A stretch of DNA of 64,000 nt, taken from contig CM040453.1 in NCBI GenBank assembly GCA_022749755.1, positions 4,114,102-4,178,101 on the forward strand, given 5' to 3'. The notes under the pieces are model-generated. The model searched no databases and was not told where the DNA came from. It saw nothing but the letters and a program-made list of their open reading frames with translations. A program made the translations under genes and the position numbers. Shown here piece after piece: positions 1 through 13,512 of this stretch. Numbering within the stretch: the first letter of the stretch is position 1; the number at the start of each line of letters is the position of its first letter. This DNA comes from Azadirachta indica. Lineage: Eukaryota > Streptophyta > Magnoliopsida > Sapindales > Meliaceae.

Positions 1-3000
1 AGAATAGCAACAAAAGAAGCTTATAGAGTGGACTTATTTAAAGAGCATCAGGGAATAAATAACCATGCTCTGTTTTTGCCTCACATATACAGTAGCTTGA
101 GGGATTCATCATATTGTTTTTGTATTAAAAGAAAAAATTCTGGCTATCATAGTTTTCCTACTTAATGGGCATATTGTTGTTCAGAGTTTACATTGTCTTA
201 TTTTATCGATTACTTGTACTTCTACTTGTCCTTCTTTTGTATAAAGGCTCAGCTGTGGCACCTTGCTCAAAGGACCACTGCACTTCCTCTTGGCCGTGGG
301 GCATTTACTCTTGCTACAATATATACTCTTTTAACGGAGGTATCCCACCTTTCTTAAATGTAAAATTTATTTTCTTCAGAAAAAATTGTCAGTTTTTCTT
401 GATTGGTCGAAGACATGTTTCTCTGTCTAATGTACTCCTCTGAATATTATGTAGGCCTTTACAGTCCCAAAGCTTGTTTTGGCTGGTCGGTTGCCTGCCC
501 AGCAAAATGCAACTGTATGTTCATATTAAGTTTCTTTAATGATACATTAATATTACGTTTATGTGTGCTCACAAGTGTTCTTTTGAATCAAATTGTATTT
601 GCCATGTTTCTAGGAATTGTAAAAAACTTTTACTGTTTCCTGTCTTCCATCTTACATATGTCACACCTCATAGGTTAATCTGGATCCAAATATAAGGAAT
701 ATACAAGAACTTAAATCCTGGCCAGAGTTTCACAATGCTGTTGCTGCTGGACTAAGACTGGCGCCCGTTCAGGTCTTTCTTTATATCTTAAGATGATCAG
801 TACCTTTTTGTAAGCTGATGCCAAAGTTTTCCCAAACATTTCTGCCTCTTTTTTTTGACAAGATAATTCTTTTAATCAACTTACTTTTTCTTTCTAATCT
901 CCTTATCTTACTACCAGTATGCATATGCAATGTAGTTTCTATTGAATATTCAGTAATAAATTTAAGCCTTTCATTTGCAGGGAAAAATGTCAAGAACATG
1001 GATAATGTATAACAAACCTGAAGAGCCAAATGTGACTCATGCTGGACTCCTCCTCGCACTAGGATTGCATGGTCATCTGCGTGCTTTAACTATAAGTGAC
1101 ATATACAAGTACTTTTATCAGGTTCTGCACTTTCTTGTTCTTGTTAATCATATTTATAATATTCTATTAAATCTTTGGAGGTCATTTATTTAGGGTTGTT
1201 TGATAGTCTACTTTGCAATAAAAAAATTTTTCATCACAAAAATAGTTCGAAGAAATTTAGATGTTTGCTTTGCTTAGTCTCTGAGTTCCTTGCATTGTTA
1301 TTTGGATTGCTTTTAAGAGAATTTTTGTAATATTTTTATCATTAAAGTACTTCTATTATGAAAATGTTCGTGATTCTCTTTACTATAGCATATGGATGAC
1401 AATAAGTACAAATGAGTGTTTGTAGATATGTAACGTTTGTATATAAAGCAGAAAGGGAAACTAATCACAATTTGTGGGTGCTAATTGGTTCAATTGGTAA
1501 AATCTCTTGGAATGATTCAAGAGGTCTAGTACTCAAACCCCCACTCACACAAGATTTGGCAAGGGTTGGGTTTATTTTCTTGTAATATTTATGAATAAGA
1601 AACATATATATATATATATATGTATATTTATATATATAGATGGGAAGGATTAGCAGCCCTATTATTTTACACGTATCTTTACATCATTTGTAAATCATAG
1701 GATTTAGACACATTCAACAGTTGAGATTAAATATGACATAAGCATTAATTATGGTGCATTAATTACATGATTAGATACATCTAACAGCCTACAAATAATG
1801 TAAAAATTTGTGTAAAAAAAAGAGGCCCCTGATTCTTCCCAATACATTTATATATATGTATGTACGTACGTATGTATGTATATATATAAGAATTTAATAT
1901 CTTATACATGATCATAGTAACGCTGCTACTTGAAATCACTCTAATTGGCTTCAAAATCATTGTAGTCTAATTGCCTCTATTATATATGGACACGTCTCTT
2001 ACTTTTGCTACTAAGGCACTGACTTATCCTTGGTATGTGACTAATGCTTCTAAATCTTAAACTTTGAAACATAAAAATGGGCTAACGTCATGTTCAGTAC
2101 TTTGTGGGAGCCCTGCATAAAATCAAACTTCAGTATGTAATTCTTGGAATTGAACTTTATCCACCACAAAGGCAGGTTGTCAACATCTTAATGTTGCCGC
2201 TCAGGTCCTGGCACCAGATCACCCCTGCTGCTTTCTTATGAGGCTATATTCATTCCCAAAAGTACCTTTCTCATCTATATGACTCATTTGATGAGATTCA
2301 TAGTGTACTGCAAGGATACTGCTTTCTGCATAACAATTTGTAAAGAGAAAAAATCTAAGCAGGATATTCTATTTTTTTTTCTGCTTATTTTGATTTCAAA
2401 TTGATGGTTTGATTGGATTATGTAGTGTTCTCTTTTATTGGTCTCACAAATTGGCCTCAAAAAGAAAAACTTACCGAGAAAAAGGCACCCAAATAGAATC
2501 TTATGTATGAAATCTGTCTTGAGTCCTATGTAAGAGCTGAATGTCCGGCCTTTTATTTTTCTTCTTTTTTTTCATTATCTATTATCTCTAATTCTTTCTG
2601 GCCTCAGTGTTTTATTAAACTTTCCTGATGCTTTTGGTTGTAGGAACATGAAAGCACAGCTGTTGGGTTAATGCTTGGCCTGGCAGCTTCTTATAGAGGG
2701 ACCATGCAGCCAATAATATCGAAGGTGACAACATGTTGCTTATATTGTTTCCCACCCTTCTGCATCTAATTTTGTTTTTCTTTTTCATTAACAAGAAGCA
2801 TGAATCACATGCAAATAAAAGATCTACTCTATTTATGGTTTTCTTCTATTGATTTGTTTCCAACCTTTCATTTGACTTGTTTCCTTTTAGTTCCTCCTAT
2901 GTCCTATTGCCATATAACTTAGTGGCTTACAATTCCTTAGAAATATTTTTGACTATTTGAACTTGTGTTCTAGGTTCTTTTGTCATTTGGGGGATAAAAC

Positions 3001-6000
3001 ATGACTTCAAGCTGACCAGAAAATATGTTCATTAGAAGTTATACCTGTAGACTTTTTATTGAATTATCATAATTGTTTTGAACGTTTTTCTAGTTCATAC
3101 GTTAATGTGATTTCTTGTTAGTGGATGAATATATCAGTATGCATTTCTTTCTAGATAAGGTTAACTTATTATCCTATTTTGTGACAGTCCCTTTATGTTC
3201 ATATACCTGCTAGGCATCCATCATCAGTAGAGCTGGAAGTACCAACAATTCTACAGGTTCACTGCTGTTCTTGCTCTCAAGATCACCTCTTAAGTTTTAA
3301 CAAGAGAAATCTTATATGCACATGCATTTCCAGTATCAGGCCCAAACTTACAATGATTTTCTGACTCTGATTTAATGCATCCTTTTGTTTTGATTCTCCA
3401 GTCAGCAGCACTAATGTCAGTAGGACTTCTTTATGAAGGATCAGCACACCCACAGACTATGCAAATCCTTTTGGTATATTATTTCCCAGTTTGCTTGCTG
3501 ATTAACTCTATGTTCTCTTTATATATTTTTGTTCTGCTTATGCAGTCAAAGTAACACCATTGTTCATTATAATGGGGATTGTGCATATATACATAAGTGA
3601 AAAATATGAACAAACCAATAAATCTGGTGGAGCAAATTGAGGTGACTATTGGTGCTCAAATATTCTTATTATACATTACATTTGGACTGATTGGTTCATT
3701 TCCACAGTCTTACTAACGTTTGTTAATCAGTCAAGGCATTTTGTACTTTGAGCTGCTGTGGTTTGCTCGGTGCCTAGAATTTACATGAATGAGTGATCTG
3801 CAATACAAGTATAGGAATGGTGCAATAATTTAAACCATGAATTTGTAAGCTGTCATAGTCTTGTTTTATTGTACTTGAGTGGGAGTGTGAATTAATTGAT
3901 TAATTTTTCTGGGTGAGAAAATATTGTTGATATTGTAGTCATTACATCATAAGTGCCAATGATCAATATCACCTCTAAGATTCCTTGTTATTATCAAATG
4001 CATTGTAGTTGACCTAGTATTTTATTTTCACAGGGCGAAATAGGCCGCAGAAGTGGAGGTGATAATGTACTTGAAAGGGAGGGCCATGCTGTTTCTGCAG
4101 GATTTGCTCTGGGCCTTGTTGCATTGGGTACAAGTGGTTTGATATTCAAGTTAATTGAATTTTTTTGAAGTGGCTGTCTTAAGCTAATTGTTATATGCTA
4201 ACTGAAGGTCGAGGAGAAGATGCACTTGGTTTTACGGACACTTTGGTTGGTCGATTGTTCCACTACATCGGTGGCAAAGAAATTCATAATGTATGTTCTT
4301 GAGTTTGTTTACTTCTGTTCTTCTCAATTTATTCTGAATGTGCAACTTTCTTTTTCATATTCCAACTTTTAAAGCAGTTGCACCATCTTTGTTCTTAATG
4401 CCATGCAATAAAAACTTCGGCACCTCAAATGTGTTCTTAATTTAACTTTATTGAACTTTGCAGTCTCTGAATCATTCTTTTGCCTTGAATTTCTCACCAG
4501 GAAAGATCACACTTCTTATCACTATCAACAGATGAGCACAACCGTTGTGCTGGGCAGGTTGTCCGAGCTAACTATGAATTATACAATTTTGCCATAATTT
4601 TTATTTCTGGAGTAACAGTGTTTTGTGTAAGCTTTTCCCTGAAGTAATTAATATTAAGATTCATTTCTGGGGCACCACTATTCTGTAGATGATGGATGGA
4701 ACCATGGTCAATGTTGATGTGACTGCACCTGGAGCTATAATTGCTCTTTCTTTAATGTTTTTAAAGGTAAAAAAGGCTACTCAAATTGATTTTTGTTTGA
4801 ACTGCAACCATTGCATTTTTTTATGGCTGTTCTTATGCACAGAATGCACAACAATTTCATTGATGTATCAAGATTTTCTTACACTGTTCTATATACTAAT
4901 GACAGACTGAGTCAGAGGCGATTGTATCTAGGCTTTCCATCCCTCATACACATTTTGATTTGCAATATGTGAGGCCTGACTTCATAATGCTTCGCGTCAT
5001 TGCTCGAAATTTGATCATGTGGAGCAGGTAATTCTGGTCAGATTGGATTGAAGCTTCATTAATTTAGACACATTAGAACTAAGTCAGTGAGCTTTTCTGT
5101 TTTAGGGTTCACCCATCTGAAGATTGGATTCAGTCCCAGGTTCCTGAAATTGTCAAAAATAATGTCAAAGCCCTTGGAGATGATACTAGTGACATTGATG
5201 AAATGGACACACAAACATTTGTCCAAGCATATGTCAACATAGTGGCTGGGGCATGTATTTCTCTTGGTATGTTATTTATTTGATTCATCTAACATTTATC
5301 ACACTGATTTTTTTCCCCCTTGTAATTAAGATTTGTGAGCTAAAGCATCTCTCGACATAATCTTGTGAGGATACTGATTGTGTAGGGTAGTTGTTGCATT
5401 GCTCAAAAGAAATGGTGAGCTTAGAGTTAAGAAGCGTACCATGCAAACTTTAGTGAATTAAAAACTTTACAAATATAGAAAAGGAAAAACATATTTACAA
5501 ACAATTTTGGATAGAATTGGTACTTGATTTTTTTGATTGCCTGGCATCCCAACATTAATCAGAAATTTTAATGCTCTGTTCATTGTGATAATTCAAGAAT
5601 TTTCCAACAGATTTTACATTTCTCAATGAATAATGTTTGCTTCAGTATTGCTCTTGAACTGCAAAAGAATGAATAAATAGATGGCTAAAGGTGTTACATT
5701 CACAATAATTTCTCGGGTTACATGCCTTATAAATTGTCTTTGAAAGTCAATACTTGACTGAACGTTAGGTACATGTTTAATTGTTTTCCTTGCATTTCAA
5801 TTTTTTTTGCAGCAAATTATTATAAGTAAATTGATGCTTTTCAGTTCTTTATTTTATAGTGAATACATCATCATACTTATGTTCATTTTTAATCATGGCA
5901 GGGTTGAGATTTGCTGGAACAAAGAATGCAAATGTGCAGGAGTTACTCTATGAATATGCCGTCTATTTCCTAAATGAGGTCTGCATGTGACATGATGCTA

Positions 6001-9000
6001 CTTAATATATATTCACTGCTTCTTATTTAAAGTATCTACTTTAACATCTGCAGATAAAGCCTGTTTGCAGTACAAGTGGAAATACCTTTCCAACGGGATT
6101 GTCTCGCTATGTTGATCGGTGCACATTAGAAATATGCCTTCACCTAGTTATTCTTTCATTGTCTGTGGTATGTAAAAGCATTATATTTTTTCCCTCGTCC
6201 CATTTTCAGTTAATATGTAAATAACAATTGTGGCTAAGTTTTTTTAATGTATGTTTTGGGAACAGGTTATGGCTGGTTCTGGACATCTACAAACCTTTCG
6301 GTTACTAAGATTTCTTCGCAGCCGAAATTCTGCAGATGGGCATACAAATTATGGTATTCAGATGGCAGTGAGTAGTTGACTCTCATGATATTTTTGAATC
6401 ATCAAAAAGTTGAGATTTTGTTTGTCCAATTATAAAATCAGGTAATATATACGGCAAAAATTAGATAAGGATGAATGGATTATTAGTGTTGATTCTATGA
6501 TATTTGACTGTACACTTCACCAAATTTATGTGGCTTATAATGGCCTGTCAAGTGCCTTAATAGGTGCTAGTCTATGTTAATGGAGGGATGTTAGTGATTG
6601 TCATGTCCATCCATGAAAGCTAATTAAACCTTATCTCATGTTATTTACAAAGATTTACAACCTTCAAAAATTTCTTAAGAGTTGAATAAACAGGGTTGAT
6701 GCCTATGATGTCATCAATATGAGATGAATTAATTCATATGAGCTTTCTTGCTGAACATGAATGCTACCATGTTTGTGGGATCCATATGGGATCTGTTCAG
6801 TTGAGAAATAAGTTGCATGACTTTATCTTTGTCTTACAACAGTTCAATGTTTCTTATATCTTTTATGTTGAACTGACTTCAGGTAAGTTTAGCCATTGGT
6901 TTCTTGTTTCTTGGGGGTGGAATGCGGACATTTTCAATAAGTAACAGCTCTATTGCTGCTTTATTGATTTCTCTTTATCCACGCTTGCCCACCGGACCAA
7001 ATGATAACCGCTGCCACCTTCAGGTAATGCTAAAAATTATATTTGTGTCAATTGTGAAAGTCATAACAATGCTTAGAGGAACCTGGTTAATGGAAATCCA
7101 GAAATTACATATCACAAATATATGTTGCGTATCAGGAGTATAAACTTTAAGAAACCTTCAAATGGGAAAGCACCACTAGTTCACAAAAGTAATTGTTTTG
7201 CTTTGGAAACTTGTTAGTATTCATCCAAATTCATACATAGACATCTCACTGTTATTTTGAAAGCTTTAGTCTTGGGATATCACATGTTCTGCAGACAAAG
7301 GCGTTAACATTTTAGGATAAATCATCACAATTCCTAGCTATTCTACTTCAAAGTTTCAACTTTGGAATATGCAGAAAGAAAATATGTGAATGATTATCAT
7401 TGCGCCTGTGAAACTGGTGTCTTATCATCTGTTATGCTTTCAGCATCCTGCTTTCCTTAAGTGTACCTTTTCAGGCATTCAGGCATTTGTATGTACTTGC
7501 AACGGAAGCTCGCTGGATTCAGACTGTTGATGTTGACACAGGTCTACCCGTGTATGCCCCTCTTGAAGTTACTGTCAGGGAAACTGAACATTATTCAGAG
7601 ACAAGTTTTTGCGAAGTTACCCCTTGCATTCTGCCAGAACGTGCTATAGTAAGTTTAGAAGATTTGTGAACAAACTACTTCATAGTTGCAGTCCCAAACC
7701 ACCTTTTTTTCTTTCCCGTAAAATGAAAATGGGAAGTTCTGTTGGAAAAATGAGCTGGATTACAGAGACAGGCAAACAGAAACACACACATGTATTCAGA
7801 AACAGACAAGTACATACACACACAAGTGAGACACAGAAAAAAAGATTCTTAAACAATATAGGGCAAAGTTTCTAATGTGAAAGAAACGCATTATATCGAC
7901 CATCCTTATGTAATATACACATATAAACAACTGCTACTTTGTGGTTGATGACTTTTTACTGCTTGCAGTTGAAGAGAGTTCGTGTTTGTGGCCCTCGATA
8001 CTGGCCTCAAGTAATAGAGCTTGTTCCTGAAGGTTTGTGCACTTCAGTTTATTATCAAATGCAAATATTCAGTTATTTCAATAATTCCAGTTTGTCATAC
8101 TTCAACAGATAAACCTTGGTGGAGTTTTGGGGACAAGAATGACCCATTTAATTCTGGTGTTCTTTATATCAAACGGAAGATCGGAGCTTGTTCATATGTG
8201 GATGACCCTGTAGGGTGTCAGTCCTTGCTATCACGAGCAATGCACAAGGTCATAATTACTATTCATTCATTTATTTATTTACGCCATGTCCCTGACCCAC
8301 CATAAATCTTAACCAACCTTTCCTGCCCTCCTCTCAACAAACATTGGTTTGATTCAATCCTGAAGCCTTTTGTACGTCTACAAGAGATCTTACCAACTAT
8401 GCTAGCTCCTTTCCTTGATTCATTCTAGGTCTTATGGTATATTTTAATTTGTCCTTGATCCAGGTGTTTAGTTTGACAAGTTTACGAGCATGTGATCCAA
8501 GTACCAACAACAATAATGGACCTGGTTCTGTTGCTGTAGATCAATTGGTCAGTACCTTCTCATCTGATCCTAGTTTAATCGCTTTTGCGCAACTCTGCTG
8601 TGACCCTTACTGGAATAGCAGGCAAGTATCTGGATCACCTATTTCATAATTGTCTTCACGATCTTTTAAGCAATTTGTTCTTTTATGTATCCAAATTATT
8701 TCTTTTTGAGTGATGGTTTCTTTCCTTCGTTTTGGCTCTGTAATTCATCAAATGTTTTTGCAGATTTGATGGTGATTTCCAAGAATTCTGCTTACAAGTA
8801 TTATATGAGTGTATAAGCAAGGATAGACCAGCCCTTTTACAGGTAGATGTCTAACTTTTCATGGAAATTTTATTCTCTATATATATATGTAAAATTGTTG
8901 GCAATGGGGTACACTTCTCATGAATTAACTGATAATAATATCATAAATATCTTGATCATGTAAAGGAATGTGTTGAAAGTTGTAGATTGACAACTTTTCA

Positions 9001-9900
9001 GCCATTGTAATTGGTGTTGCTTATTTTATGGAGGTCTATCTGTCATTGTACACGATGATTGGGTCAATGGATGATCAAGTTACCAGTGGTAATGTTGTTG
9101 TAAGTGACTCGCTCTCAATCTCCAATTTAAAGGTAACTTTCCATACCCTCGCACTTGTTGGATTAAAATGCTGGCTCTTAATATGAGTTATGTTATGCTA
9201 TCTCTACCTTAATATCACCTAGAGTACAGTTGAAGTTTTGAAATTGATGACTGTTCAGGCAATCAGAAACATAAAATAAAATAAAATAAATAAAAACCTT
9301 TAGCATTAATAAGCCGGTGTAATAAGAGGAAAGCTAACTTTGGTTTCATCCATGCCCCATGATTAGATTAGGAATATAGAAAAATGTAATTAGTTAGCGA
9401 ACGAGATGAAAGATCAACTTCCTAACTGTGAACTCTTCTCGTTTACATAGCTTGATTTTATTACCAGCAATACCATTTGGGTAAAATTTTCTCCATCCGT
9501 TCTTGGGCAGCTTGCACTTGCCTACAATGAGGCCCTGCTGAGTGGAAGATTGACTACTTCAAAAGGTAGCATCGTTCAATCTCTCTTCATGGGATCTCTT
9601 AGGAAGCGAGTGGAAGAGATTCTAAATTGTTCAAACAGATTGCAAAATAACTTGAATAACTATTTGACCTCCGGCAAATGGCCTGATGATGAATCCCAGA
9701 GAGAGAACAATTCAGTACTCCTTTCTTGGTATCTTAAGTGGTTTGGCATACCAGCTCCGACTGTAATCAAGACAGCAGTGGAGAAGATTAGGCCGAAACT
9801 CATTACATCATCTTTGGTTCCGCTCTTGCGTCTGTTGTTCCCAACGACACACATCAATGCTATTGGTGAGATAGATAAGTTGTTCTCTTCTGGCAAATAG
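1..9900 (+). CDS. APC1: Anaphase-promoting complex subunit 1 (C-terminal part; 5' end outside window)
   Basis: APC1 is the large scaffold subunit of the APC/C ubiquitin ligase, which degrades mitotic cyclins and securin. The first exon recognised is 247-339 (reads LAQRTTALPLGRGAF). It is followed by 455-514, 674-772, 981-1121, 2644-2724, 3188-3256, 3402-3473, 4034-4127, 4208-4290 and many more; the last exon is 9511-9900, ending in TAG. Frames agree across the junctions I checked. Proteasome/cyclosome (PC) repeats are visible: HAGLLLALGLHGHL, STAVGLMLGLAASYRG, ALMSVGLLYEGSAHP and GHAVSAGFALGLVALGRGED. A later segment reads AIGFLFLGGGMRTFS. The C-terminus contains WYLKWFGIPAP and ends IDKLFSSGK. 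I see no frameshift or internal stop. The N-terminal half lies to the left. The assignment rests on recognised PC repeats and family-specific stretches. Confidence 0.9.
1470..1600 (+). repeat. tRNA-like SINE candidate inside an APC1 intron
   Basis: Between exons ending at 1121 and starting at 2644, a block carries an A-box-like GGTTCAATTGGTAAA, then a short stem (CTCTTGG / CAAGAGG) like an anticodon arm. A degenerate B-box-like stretch (GTACTCAAACCCCC) follows, then a T-rich tail. This order is typical of tRNA-derived plant SINEs. Ends and target duplication were not resolved. Confidence 0.4.
1596..1640. repeat. (TA)n microsatellite in APC1 intron
   Basis: Alternating TA run, interrupted by TGTATATT, in the same intron as the SINE-like block. 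A related GTAC/GTAT/TATA-rich stretch lies at about 1850-1888. Confidence 0.85.
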
Positions 9901-11392
9901 AGTCAGACCTATCACTTCTGATGGAGGGACATTCTCCCTGTATCTTGCGTTACTTGTGATCTGCAGGTTTTTCCATTTCACCGTAGGAAAACCAAACTGC
10001 CCACGTTTCGGTAACTTTGCCCGTGTGTTTATTTCCCAATCACTGTATGACAACTCGAAGAAAATGCATGCAGCAATTTCCAATCATATTCTGTTAACTT
10101 ATGTTGTGCAGTACTTTGTTTCCGTTTGTAAAATGTTTTCGCAAAGAACACAGTAAATACTTGACGACAGTTTCGTGTCGTCTGCACATGGTGGACAAAC
10201 GAGCAGACTCTGGACACCGGTGAGCCTGAACCTGCTCATGATCTGATTCATTGGCACCATGCAATTTCTTCTTTGTGAAATTTTGTACAATTTCCTGCAT
10301 AGAAACATTTGTTTACGTGTTGATGTGAATGTTTTGAAGTAGTCATCTGTTTTGAGAGTAATCAGTAGTTTCAAAGACTGTCTTTTAGACTAATAAAAAT
10401 TTCAGAAAAAGGATGAGCTAAAGCAGAATTCCGGGAAGCCTTTTGTTAAATGATTGAAGAATCCATCGAATTTCTTAGTACTGTGGAATAGAAATCGCTT
10501 AACCCAGCTCATTCCAAGTGTGGAATAAAATATTACTGTGAAATTTTTGTCACGGACGTTGAAGGCTTTGTACCAGAAATTTTGATAATTTTGAGATGAA
10601 AGGATTGCAAAAAAAGCTTCGTACTGGTAAAAAGAAAATTGAATAAATGAAAAGACAGTTGGGAGTATAAAATCAAAGCAGTAATTTGCAAACTCTTGCG
10701 TTACAATCCATCATAAAATAAAGAAAATAGAAAAGCACCCGAATTTTTGTTTAACCTAATTTTTTCAACTAAATTGTAACCATAAAAATTAAAAAGATGC
10801 GCGTAATATGATCAGCCCCGCTGTCCTATCGCCTCTTTGCCAACCAAGACTACATACTTGCATGAACAGAAAACGAAGCATCATTTTATCGAACTCTTTA
10901 AGAGCTGCCAAATGGAGACCTGAAACCTGAACCAAAAACTTCAGTGAAAAAGGGCTGAAACTTGAACAATATACGGGTGTGACGCTGACTTCTATAATAT
11001 TTGCATAGCGTCTATCAACCTCATGCGAAGAGATTACAGGGAACGACGCATGCTGCTAGCTTTCTGAGCCGGTTCTTCATTATGATCTATATGTACAAAT
11101 ATATTCAGTCGTAAATTGCACAAAATCAAAACTCGTATGAATATTCCAGAATCATTAGAATCCTAGACAGTTAACACACATTCCCGAACTACGCTTAAGG
11201 ATACATGTGATTCTATTACATATTTCAAAAGCAGCAACTACATATACATAACACTAACAGATACAAAATTGGCTGCCAGACGACGACATAGGAAAGTTAA
11301 AACCATAACCAAAAACACAAAACACATTACAGAATCTAACAACTGACACAAAACCCAGACGTACTACAGATTTTCTCCTGATAGACAACATA
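9901..11392. other. APC1 3' region and intergenic stretch
   Basis: No gene supported. The first few hundred bases are probably the APC1 3' UTR. On the minus strand around 11040-11090, a possible exon after an ATATAG acceptor reads HNEEPAQKASSMRRSL then stop. The same bases in another frame give a 19-codon ATG ORF. Either could belong to the 3' UTR of the Em gene just to the right; neither is strong enough to call. Confidence 0.4.
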
Positions 11393-11897
11393 TTAGCTCT
11401 TCGTCCTGAATTTGGACTCATCGATGTGGATACCTCGCTCCTCAGCCTCACGTTCTCCGCCGGATTGATCCCCCGTACTCAGCCCGCCCTTGCGACCCAT
11501 TTCTTGATACCCTTCTGTCCCCAGCTGCTCCTTCCTCGTCTGACCTCCACGGCTTCTCCCTGTCGTGTCAAATAACAGGCAAAATAGAAATGATAAGCTA
11601 CCGTCATTTTGTTTAACTGAAAACAAGAAAAATGTATAAGAGCAACAACTGAGAAAAGGATTTACCTTCGGCAAGGTGTTCTTGGGCTTCAAGGCTTTTG
11701 CGGCCAGTTCCACCAGGGACCACAGTTTCTCCTTGCCTGGCCCTGGCGTCAAGCTCAGGTCTTTCTTGTTCGGACGATATTTGTTCTTCTTCTCTTTTGC
11801 CTTCGTCGTCTGGAGTGAAGTTAAAACCTGTGAAAAACCGACCTGAACTTCTCCAACTTAAAGCTGAAACGAAACGTACGCTTCGTAACACCAACAT
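11393..11897 (-). CDS. Em-like LEA protein (LEA_5 family) with non-standard N-terminus
   Basis: Em proteins are small, hydrophilic, ABA-induced seed proteins that protect cells during desiccation. Exon 1 is 11666-11897 and exon 2 is 11393-11559; the GT-AG intron between them interrupts the Gly codon of AEG|RSRGG. The core reads [47 protein letters not shown] and ends [10 protein letters not shown], a nearly full match to the family. The position where family members normally start (Met-Ala-Ser-x-Gln) is ATA-TCG-TCC-GAA-CAA at 11780, so the usual ATG is absent. Reading stays open upstream to an ATG at 11897, giving 132 residues with a 39-residue extension beginning [20 protein letters not shown]. 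From the canonical position the product would be 93 residues, the usual Em length. It could be an extended protein, non-AUG initiated, or a pseudogene. Upstream ABRE-type motifs suggest the normal seed/ABA control is kept. Confidence 0.82.
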
Positions 11898-11989
11898 ACA
11901 CTTATTCGATGGTGAGTGTACGGACTTGGCTCGAGGAGTTTTAAACAGTAAAAGATTATATGTTTTTTTGACACTTGGTGGCTTATGTG

Positions 11990-12101
11990 GGAACGTGTGA
12001 AGAGTATTGATGACACGTAATTTAACGGGGAGAAAACAAAATGTCGCGAGTCTTGAATATCAGGATGAACATGAAGAAATTCTCTGGGTGAATGCCACGT
12101 C
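11990..12101 (-). promoter_or_regulatory. ABRE (ACGTG) cluster upstream of the Em gene
   Basis: Read on the minus strand, three ACGT elements lie 95-205 bases upstream of the ATG at 11897. They are CACACGT (about 11995-12001), ACGTGTC (12012-12018) and GACGTGGC (12094-12101). The last is a G-box-type ABRE, the classical binding site of ABI5-type bZIPs in Em promoters. A weak TATA-like ATATAAT lies near 11960. Confidence 0.6.
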
Positions 12102-12950
12102 ATCGCTGGTTAACTGTTTTGATATTCGGCCGATTTCAGGTGTACATGTATCCTTGCTCGCCTCCTAATTTATGTAAAAATAGTATAAACTTCATAATAC
12201 AAATCTTTGCATATCAACGTTCGCATTTCACAAAATATTGAATGTCAAACAATATATGACGTAGATCTTATTTTATTTATCAAAATATCGTGTATTTACA
12301 AGATGGGCATTCCAAAAATACAAACGTCAAAAAAAAAATTAATTATTAATATCAAATTATGAAAACAAATTCACACAAATTGTTAATTGTCTTTTTAATG
12401 AATGCATACTTCGTTGAATAAGTAGGGAATTGTCAACTTGACGCATAATTATTATTGATACTTTGTTTTCTTCTTATGCTAGAGAATTCTACAGTACTAA
12501 ATCAAGAATTCTTAAATGCATGCATACTTTTTGTCCGATCAAAAGTTCTTAGTTATGTTTTGTCAAGTACGCATTTAAAATTTCGAATTTATTTTTTTAT
12601 ATTTTACAATTAATAATTTTTATTTTATCATAATTATGTTATAATATTTTAATTTTAAAATACATCCAAGATTAAAATAGATTAAATTATCTCTAGGCAT
12701 AATTTAGATAATTTGAGATAAATTTAATACACAAAGGCCATCTCAAATTAAAGAACAAATTCGATGTTTCGCAAATGAAAATTTTTTACTCTTATCTAAT
12801 TATCTTTCTTTTTATTTATTTATTTGTTTTGTCTATTTCGGTTAATTACAAGTCATCTCTTCGTGCTTTACTGGGTAATTTGCCTCCAACCAATCATTAT
12901 TCAAACTAATTAATTAAAGAGCCATTTTCACTTTCAATTCAACTTCAAAC
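12102..12950. other. AT-rich intergenic DNA
   Basis: Very AT-rich, with no coding pattern on either strand. I see no clear repeat structure here. Confidence 0.6.
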
Positions 12951-12955
12951 ATCAA

Positions 12956-13302
12956 ATTGGCGCCATCCAAGCTCCCGCCAAATATGAAGCTTTCCCAAAT
13001 TTAATTCAGTGGTACCAAAATTTTCCGAAGCCTCCCTCACAAGCCTTACCCAAATATGTAATTTCAACTGTAAGAAAAATTCCCAGGAGCCACACAAATA
13101 CCGGCAATGTCGTCAAATTAAATTATAAATTCCAAAATTACCACTAATACAAAATTTTCAAAATTTTCCATTCACCCCTCAATTTTCCTGTATAAAAATC
13201 CCACACCGTTTTTGACATTCGCTTCAAACAAAAGAAAATCCTCGTCTTTCAGTCAGTAAACTTGCCAAAATGCCTACATTTTTTAGGGTGGTATATCTGT
13301 AA
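12956..13302 (+). promoter_or_regulatory. Promoter-like block with two E2F-type sites and TATA box
   Basis: ATTGGCGC (12956-12963) and CCCGCCAAA (12974-12982, TTTGGCGGG on the other strand) both fit the E2F consensus WTTSSCSS. A TATAAAAA box lies at 13191-13198. An ATG in the context CCAAAATGCC lies at 13270 and opens a 10-codon frame (MPTFFRVVYL) ending at 13302; alternatively this could be a short first exon. E2F sites plus TATA suggest an S-phase promoter, but no convincing downstream gene body was found. Confidence 0.4.
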
Positions 13303-13487
13303 TATTATGTTACTTATGGAACATGTTTGCTTGACAAATTATAGACCCATAATAAATAAACAAGATTAAATTTTCTTTCTGTTGTCTACATGTTAGGGGT
13401 TAATTGAATTTAATTTGTATTTTGTAATTATTTGTTGGATATGTAAACGCTTGGATGCCTCTTGCTCTCCATTTTTTATACAATCAT

Positions 13488-13512
13488 TATATATATATAT
13501 ATATATATATAG
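13488..13512. repeat. (AT)n microsatellite
   Basis: Uninterrupted AT dinucleotide run in the intergenic region between the Em and PP2C genes. Confidence 0.9.
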
